From the NCBI RefSeq assembly GCF_900108945.1, contig NZ_FNYE01000003.1:248001-312000 (forward strand): a DNA stretch of 64,000 nt, written 5' to 3'. Of this stretch, positions 60,580 through 64,000 are shown piece by piece. Position numbers and translations under genes: made by a program. Each line of letters begins with the position of its first letter. Position 1 is the stretch's first letter. A model generated the notes under the pieces. That model was not told where the DNA came from. It made no database searches and was given only the letters and a program-made list of their open reading frames with translations. Source of the stretch: Paraburkholderia diazotrophica. GTDB taxonomy: Bacteria > Pseudomonadota > Gammaproteobacteria > Burkholderiales > Burkholderiaceae.

Positions 60580-62499
60580 ATGCTCCCCAACCTGCTGGTC
60601 CAACTCGTCAACGGACTCGCCGACGCCTCCGCGCTCTTTCTCGTCGCGGCGGGCCTCTCGCTGATCTTCGGCGTCACGCGCATCGTCAACTTCGCGCACG
60701 GCTCGTTCTACATGCTGGGCATCTACGTTGCGTACAGCTTTGCGAGCCGCTTCGGCGCAAGCGACGCAGGCTTCTGGCTGTCGATGCTTGCGGCCGCCCT
60801 CGCGACGGGCATATTGGGCGCGCTCGTCGAGCTGTTCGTGCTGAGGCGTATCTATCAGGCACCCGAGCTGTTCCATCTGCTCGCGACGTTCGCGCTCGTG
60901 CTGATCATTCGCGACGCCGCGCTCGCGATCTGGGGGCCGCAGGACCTGTTCGGCCCGCGTGCGCCGCATCTCGCGGGCGCTGTCGAGCTGCTTGGCCACC
61001 GGCTGCCCACGTATGACATCGCGCTGATCGTCATCGGGCCGCTCGTGCTTCTGCTGCTGTGGTACGCGTTGACGCATACGCGATGGGGCACGCTCGTGCG
61101 CGCTGCAACGCAGGATCGCGAAATGCTCGGCGCGCTCGGCATCGATCAGGCGTGGCTGTTCACGGGCGTGTTCTTCGTCGGGGCGTTTCTCGCGGGGCTC
61201 GGCGGCGCGTTGCAGGGGCCGCGCATGTCCGCGAATCTGTCGCTCGATCTCGAGACCATCGGCAACGCGTTCGTCGTCGTGGTGGTCGGTGGGATGGGCT
61301 CGATCCCCGGTGCGTTCATCGCGGCGCTGTTGATCGCTGAAATCAAGGCGCTGTGCATCGGCATCGGACATGTTTCGCTGTTAGGCGTCGATCTTTCGTT
61401 GAGCCGCTTCACGCTGGTCGCGGAGTTCGTCGTGATGGCCGTCGTGCTCGTCGTGCGACCTTGGGGTTTGCTCGGGCGCGCGACGTCCGCCGTGCGCGCG
61501 ATGTCCGTTGCCGAAGCGCCGCTCAAGCCCGCAGGCAAGCATCTGAAGTGGCTGGCTATCTGCGTGCTTGCCGTGCTCGCGCTCGCGCCGCTCGCAGCTA
61601 ACGCATTCCCGTACATGCCCGTGCTGCTCGTCGAAATCCTGATCGCCGTTCTGTTCGCCGCGAGTCTGCACTTCATCATGGGTCCGGGCGGCATGCATTC
61701 GTTCGGCCATGCCGCGTATTTCGGCCTGGGCGCCTATGGCGCCGCGCTCTTTCTGAAAGTGCTCGATCTGCCGATGGAAGCGGCGCTCGTTCTCGGTCCG
61801 TCGCTGGCCGTGCTCGGCGCACTCGTGTTCGGCTGGTTCTGCGTGCGGCTGTCGGGTGTGTATCTGGCGATGCTCACGCTCGCGTTCGCGCAGATCGTGT
61901 GGTCGGTCGTCTATCAATGGGATGACGTGACGGGCGGCAGCAACGGCATCCTCGGCTTGTGGCCATCGAACTGGCTGTCGTCGCCCGTCGCGTACTACTA
62001 TCTGACGCTCGCGTGCGCCGCATTGGGCGTGTGGCTCTTGCGCCGCATGCTGTTTTCGCCGCTCGGCTACGCGATGCGCGCGTCGCGCGATTCTGCGTTG
62101 CGCGCCGAAGCGATCGGCATCGACACGAAGCGCGTGCAGTGGGCCGCATTCGTGATCGCGTCGCTGTTTTGCGGGCTCGCGGGCTCGCTTTACGCATTTT
62201 CGAAAGGCACGATTTCGCCGGAAGTGATCAGCGTGAGCCGTTCCGTCGATGGACTCGTGATGGTGCTGCTCGGCGGCATTCAGACGTTGACGGGGCCCGT
62301 TGCGGGCGCAGCGTTGTTCACGTGGCTGCAGGATGCCGTCGCGCGGCAGACGGACTACTGGCAGGCGCTGCTCGGCGCCGCGATCCTGCTGCTCGTGATC
62401 GCGTTTCCGCAAGGTATCGTGGGCTTTGTGCGCGAGCGCTTCGAACGCGACGATTCGAACGAAGCAGGGCATCGGCAAGCAACAGGAGGCGGACGATGA
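60580..62499 (+). CDS. Fused LivH-LivM branched-chain-type ABC permease
   Basis: This 639-residue permease joins two usually separate channel subunits. A LivH domain covers about 1-300 (GLSLIFGVTRIVNFAHGSFY, EMLGALGIDQAWLF, GGMGSIPGAFIAALLIAE). A LivM domain covers about 315-620 (MGPGGMHSFGHAAYFGLGAY, GVYLAMLTLAFAQIVWSVVY, GGIQTLTGPVAGAALFTWLQ). Fused LivHM permeases occur in importers for aromatic acids and other carboxylates. Being downstream of pcaC suggests protocatechuate, hydroxybenzoate or a related substrate (inference). Its end overlaps livG. Confidence 0.9.
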   Translation: MLPNLLVQLVNGLADASALFLVAAGLSLIFGVTRIVNFAHGSFYMLGIYVAYSFASRFGASDAGFWLSMLAAALATGILGALVELFVLRRIYQAPELFHLLATFALVLIIRDAALAIWGPQDLFGPRAPHLAGAVELLGHRLPTYDIALIVIGPLVLLLLWYALTHTRWGTLVRAATQDREMLGALGIDQAWLFTGVFFVGAFLAGLGGALQGPRMSANLSLDLETIGNAFVVVVVGGMGSIPGAFIAALLIAEIKALCIGIGHVSLLGVDLSLSRFTLVAEFVVMAVVLVVRPWGLLGRATSAVRAMSVAEAPLKPAGKHLKWLAICVLAVLALAPLAANAFPYMPVLLVEILIAVLFAASLHFIMGPGGMHSFGHAAYFGLGAYGAALFLKVLDLPMEAALVLGPSLAVLGALVFGWFCVRLSGVYLAMLTLAFAQIVWSVVYQWDDVTGGSNGILGLWPSNWLSSPVAYYYLTLACAALGVWLLRRMLFSPLGYAMRASRDSALRAEAIGIDTKRVQWAAFVIASLFCGLAGSLYAFSKGTISPEVISVSRSVDGLVMVLLGGIQTLTGPVAGAALFTWLQDAVARQTDYWQALLGAAILLLVIAFPQGIVGFVRERFERDDSNEAGHRQATGGGR

Positions 62500-63299
62500 G
62501 TCTCCTGCGCGTATCGAATCTGTCGATGTCGTTCGGCGGCGTGAAGGCTGTCGATGATGTTTCGTTCGACGTTCAGCCCGGCGAACTGCTCGCGCTGATC
62601 GGACCGAACGGCGCGGGCAAATCGACGTGCTTCAACATCGTCAACGGACAACTGCGTCCCTCACATGGCTCCGTTGTGCTCGACGGCCATGAACTCGTCG
62701 GCATGAGGCCGCGCGATATCTGGCGGCGCGGCGTCGGCCGCACGTTTCAGGTCGCCGCGACCTTCAATTCGATGACCGTGCTCGAAAACGTGCAGATGGC
62801 GCTCGTGTCGCGCGAAAAGCGTCTATACGGTTTATGGAAGCCGGCCGCATCGTGCTTCGAAGACGAAGCAATGGCGCTGCTCGATCAGGTCGGCATGGCC
62901 GCGCATGCGCGGCGCGCGTGCAGCGTGCTCGCGTATGGCGACGTCAAGCGCGTCGATCTCGCCATTGCGCTTGCCAATCGTCCGAAGCTGCTGTTGATGG
63001 ACGAACCGACCGCGGGCATGGCGCCGAAGGAACGCAACGATCTGATGGCGCTGACGAAGCGTCTCGTCGCTGAGCGCGGGATCGGCGTGCTGTTCACCGA
63101 ACACAGCATGGACGTGGTGTTCTCGTACGCGGACCGCGTGATCGTGCTTGCGCGCGGCAGGCTGATCGCGCAAGGCGACGCGGACACGGTACGCAACGAC
63201 GCGAACGTGCAGGCCGTGTACTTCGGCACGGGCAAGATGTTCCAGCCGCGCGCATCGCTGTCGCCCGACGGCGCGACGCAAACGGAGCCGCGCGCATGA
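62496..63299 (+). CDS. Branched-chain-type ABC transporter ATP-binding protein (LivG-like)
   Basis: This 267-residue ATPase has Walker A GPNGAGKST, the LivG-type signature LAYGDVKRVDLAIAL, Walker B LLLMDEPTAGM and switch histidine in FTEHSMDVVF. The start at 62496 overlaps the fused permease stop (ATGA) and has AGGAGG upstream; the long frame before it is spurious. It acts with the LivF-like ATPase as a heterodimer. Confidence 0.93.
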   Translation: MSLLRVSNLSMSFGGVKAVDDVSFDVQPGELLALIGPNGAGKSTCFNIVNGQLRPSHGSVVLDGHELVGMRPRDIWRRGVGRTFQVAATFNSMTVLENVQMALVSREKRLYGLWKPAASCFEDEAMALLDQVGMAAHARRACSVLAYGDVKRVDLAIALANRPKLLLMDEPTAGMAPKERNDLMALTKRLVAERGIGVLFTEHSMDVVFSYADRVIVLARGRLIAQGDADTVRNDANVQAVYFGTGKMFQPRASLSPDGATQTEPRA

Positions 63300-64000
63300 A
63301 CGCACCAATGCTGAAGGTCGAGAAACTGAACGCGTACTACGGGCGCGCGCATATCCTCTTCGACGTGGGTCTGGAAGTGGCGCGCGGCGAAGTCGTCGCG
63401 CTGATGGGCCGCAACGGCGCGGGCAAGTCGACGACGATGAAAGCCATCATGGGCCTCGTGCCGCGCCGTGAAGGCATCATTCAATTCAACGGCGCGGCTA
63501 TCTCGGCGCTGGCATCGCACAAGATCGCGCGCATGGGGCTCGGCTACGTGCCGGAAGACCGCCGCGTGTTCTCGGATCTGACGGTGATGGAGAATCTCGA
63601 CACGGGACGTCAGCCGCCACGCGAAGGCGCACCTACATGGACGCCCGACAAGCTCTTCAGGCTCTTTCCGAATCTCGGCGAAATGCCGAAGCGCCCCGGC
63701 GGCCAGATGAGCGGCGGCGAGCAGCAGATGCTGACGGTCTCGCGCACGCTGATGGGCAATCCGTGGCTGGTGCTGCTCGACGAGCCGTCCGAAGGCGTCG
63801 CGCCCGTGATCGTCGAACAGATGGCGAACATGATTCTCGAACTGAAGCGCGAAGGGTTATCGATCCTGCTATCGGAGCAGAACCTGCATTTCGCGGAACT
63901 GGTCAGCGATCGTGCTTATGTGCTGGAAAAAGGCCAGATACGCTTTGGCGGCACGATGCGCGAACTCGCGCAAAACGATGTCGTCCGGCGCGCGTATCTG
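63296..64000 (+). CDS. Branched-chain-type ABC transporter ATP-binding protein (LivF-like), cut at the right edge
   Basis: The frame from the ATG at 63296 (overlapping the livG stop, ATGA) stays open for 235 codons to the window end. It has Walker A GRNGAGKST, LGYVPEDRRVFSDLTVMENL, signature MSGGEQQMLTVSRTL and Walker B LVLLDEPSEGVAP, then SEQNLHFAELVSDRAYVLEKG. LivF proteins are about 235-240 residues, so only a few codons are missing. The binding protein of this importer is not in the window. Confidence 0.93.
   Translation, partial: MNAPMLKVEKLNAYYGRAHILFDVGLEVARGEVVALMGRNGAGKSTTMKAIMGLVPRREGIIQFNGAAISALASHKIARMGLGYVPEDRRVFSDLTVMENLDTGRQPPREGAPTWTPDKLFRLFPNLGEMPKRPGGQMSGGEQQMLTVSRTLMGNPWLVLLDEPSEGVAPVIVEQMANMILELKREGLSILLSEQNLHFAELVSDRAYVLEKGQIRFGGTMRELAQNDVVRRAYL

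Overview
The window is GC-rich, densely coded DNA that reads as a Burkholderiaceae genome, most likely Paraburkholderia. The clues are the Bra-type luxI-rsaL-luxR quorum-sensing cassette, the PCA/beta-ketoadipate set with a LivHM fusion transporter, the tetronate (otn/ltn/den) cluster and codon use dominated by G/C third positions. There are no rRNA, tRNA, ribosomal protein, transposase or CRISPR features. Catabolic operons, ABC transporters and regulators dominate, which suggests a secondary chromosome or megaplasmid. The genus and replicon are inferences.

Layout. 1-3.9 kb: a lipoprotein cut by the left edge, YjbQ, a cupin, an SDR, a RidA/ABM-monooxygenase pair and a glycine-zipper lipoprotein. 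4.0-10.2 kb: a solitary NuoM-like antiporter subunit with an altered core, then the cyoABCD ubiquinol oxidase operon. 10.4-15.9 kb: a DUF1810 protein, a Fur-family regulator and two convergent two-component systems (QseBC-like and CusRS-like). 16.0-18.8 kb: a NitT/TauT-type ABC importer operon. 19.0-23.0 kb: a TctDE-like two-component system, then an Lrp regulator divergent from a leucine dehydrogenase-type enzyme. 23.1-30.2 kb: a complete four-carbon acid sugar pathway (GntR regulator, LtnD, OtnK, OtnC, MFS permease, OtnI, DenD) that can take both L-threonate and D-erythronate to glycolytic intermediates. 30.5-33.4 kb: a sugar-type ABC importer. 33.6-38.1 kb: NnrU, an EgtB/SenA-like sulfoxide (or selenoneine) synthase without its partner genes, a four-cysteine FNR, UspA and a FadR-type regulator.

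38.2-40.3 kb: a 23-bp tandem repeat, then luxI / rsaL / luxR with one lux box centred between the divergent luxI and rsaL. 40.3-44.5 kb: an AT-rich block followed by an oxidative sugar-acid set. This has a DHDPS-family dehydratase broken by a 5-bp tandem duplication, a ketoglutarate-semialdehyde-type dehydrogenase and an SMP-30 lactonase. 44.8-49.0 kb: a PotABCD-like ABC importer. 49.0-54.8 kb: a tandem repeat, an SDR, two Burkholderia-type hypotheticals, serine O-acetyltransferase, an AraC regulator, an EamA exporter and FolE. 54.9-64.0 kb: a LysR regulator divergent from pcaIJ-pcaB-pcaD-pcaC, then a branched-chain-type importer (LivHM fusion, LivG, LivF) running off the right edge.

The observations most worth following up are the orphan NuoM next to cyoABCD, the shared lux box with an adjacent RsaL-like half-site, the precise 5-bp duplication in the dehydratase, the 23-bp tandem array, and a strong sigma70 promoter with a PcaR-like inverted repeat upstream of pcaI.
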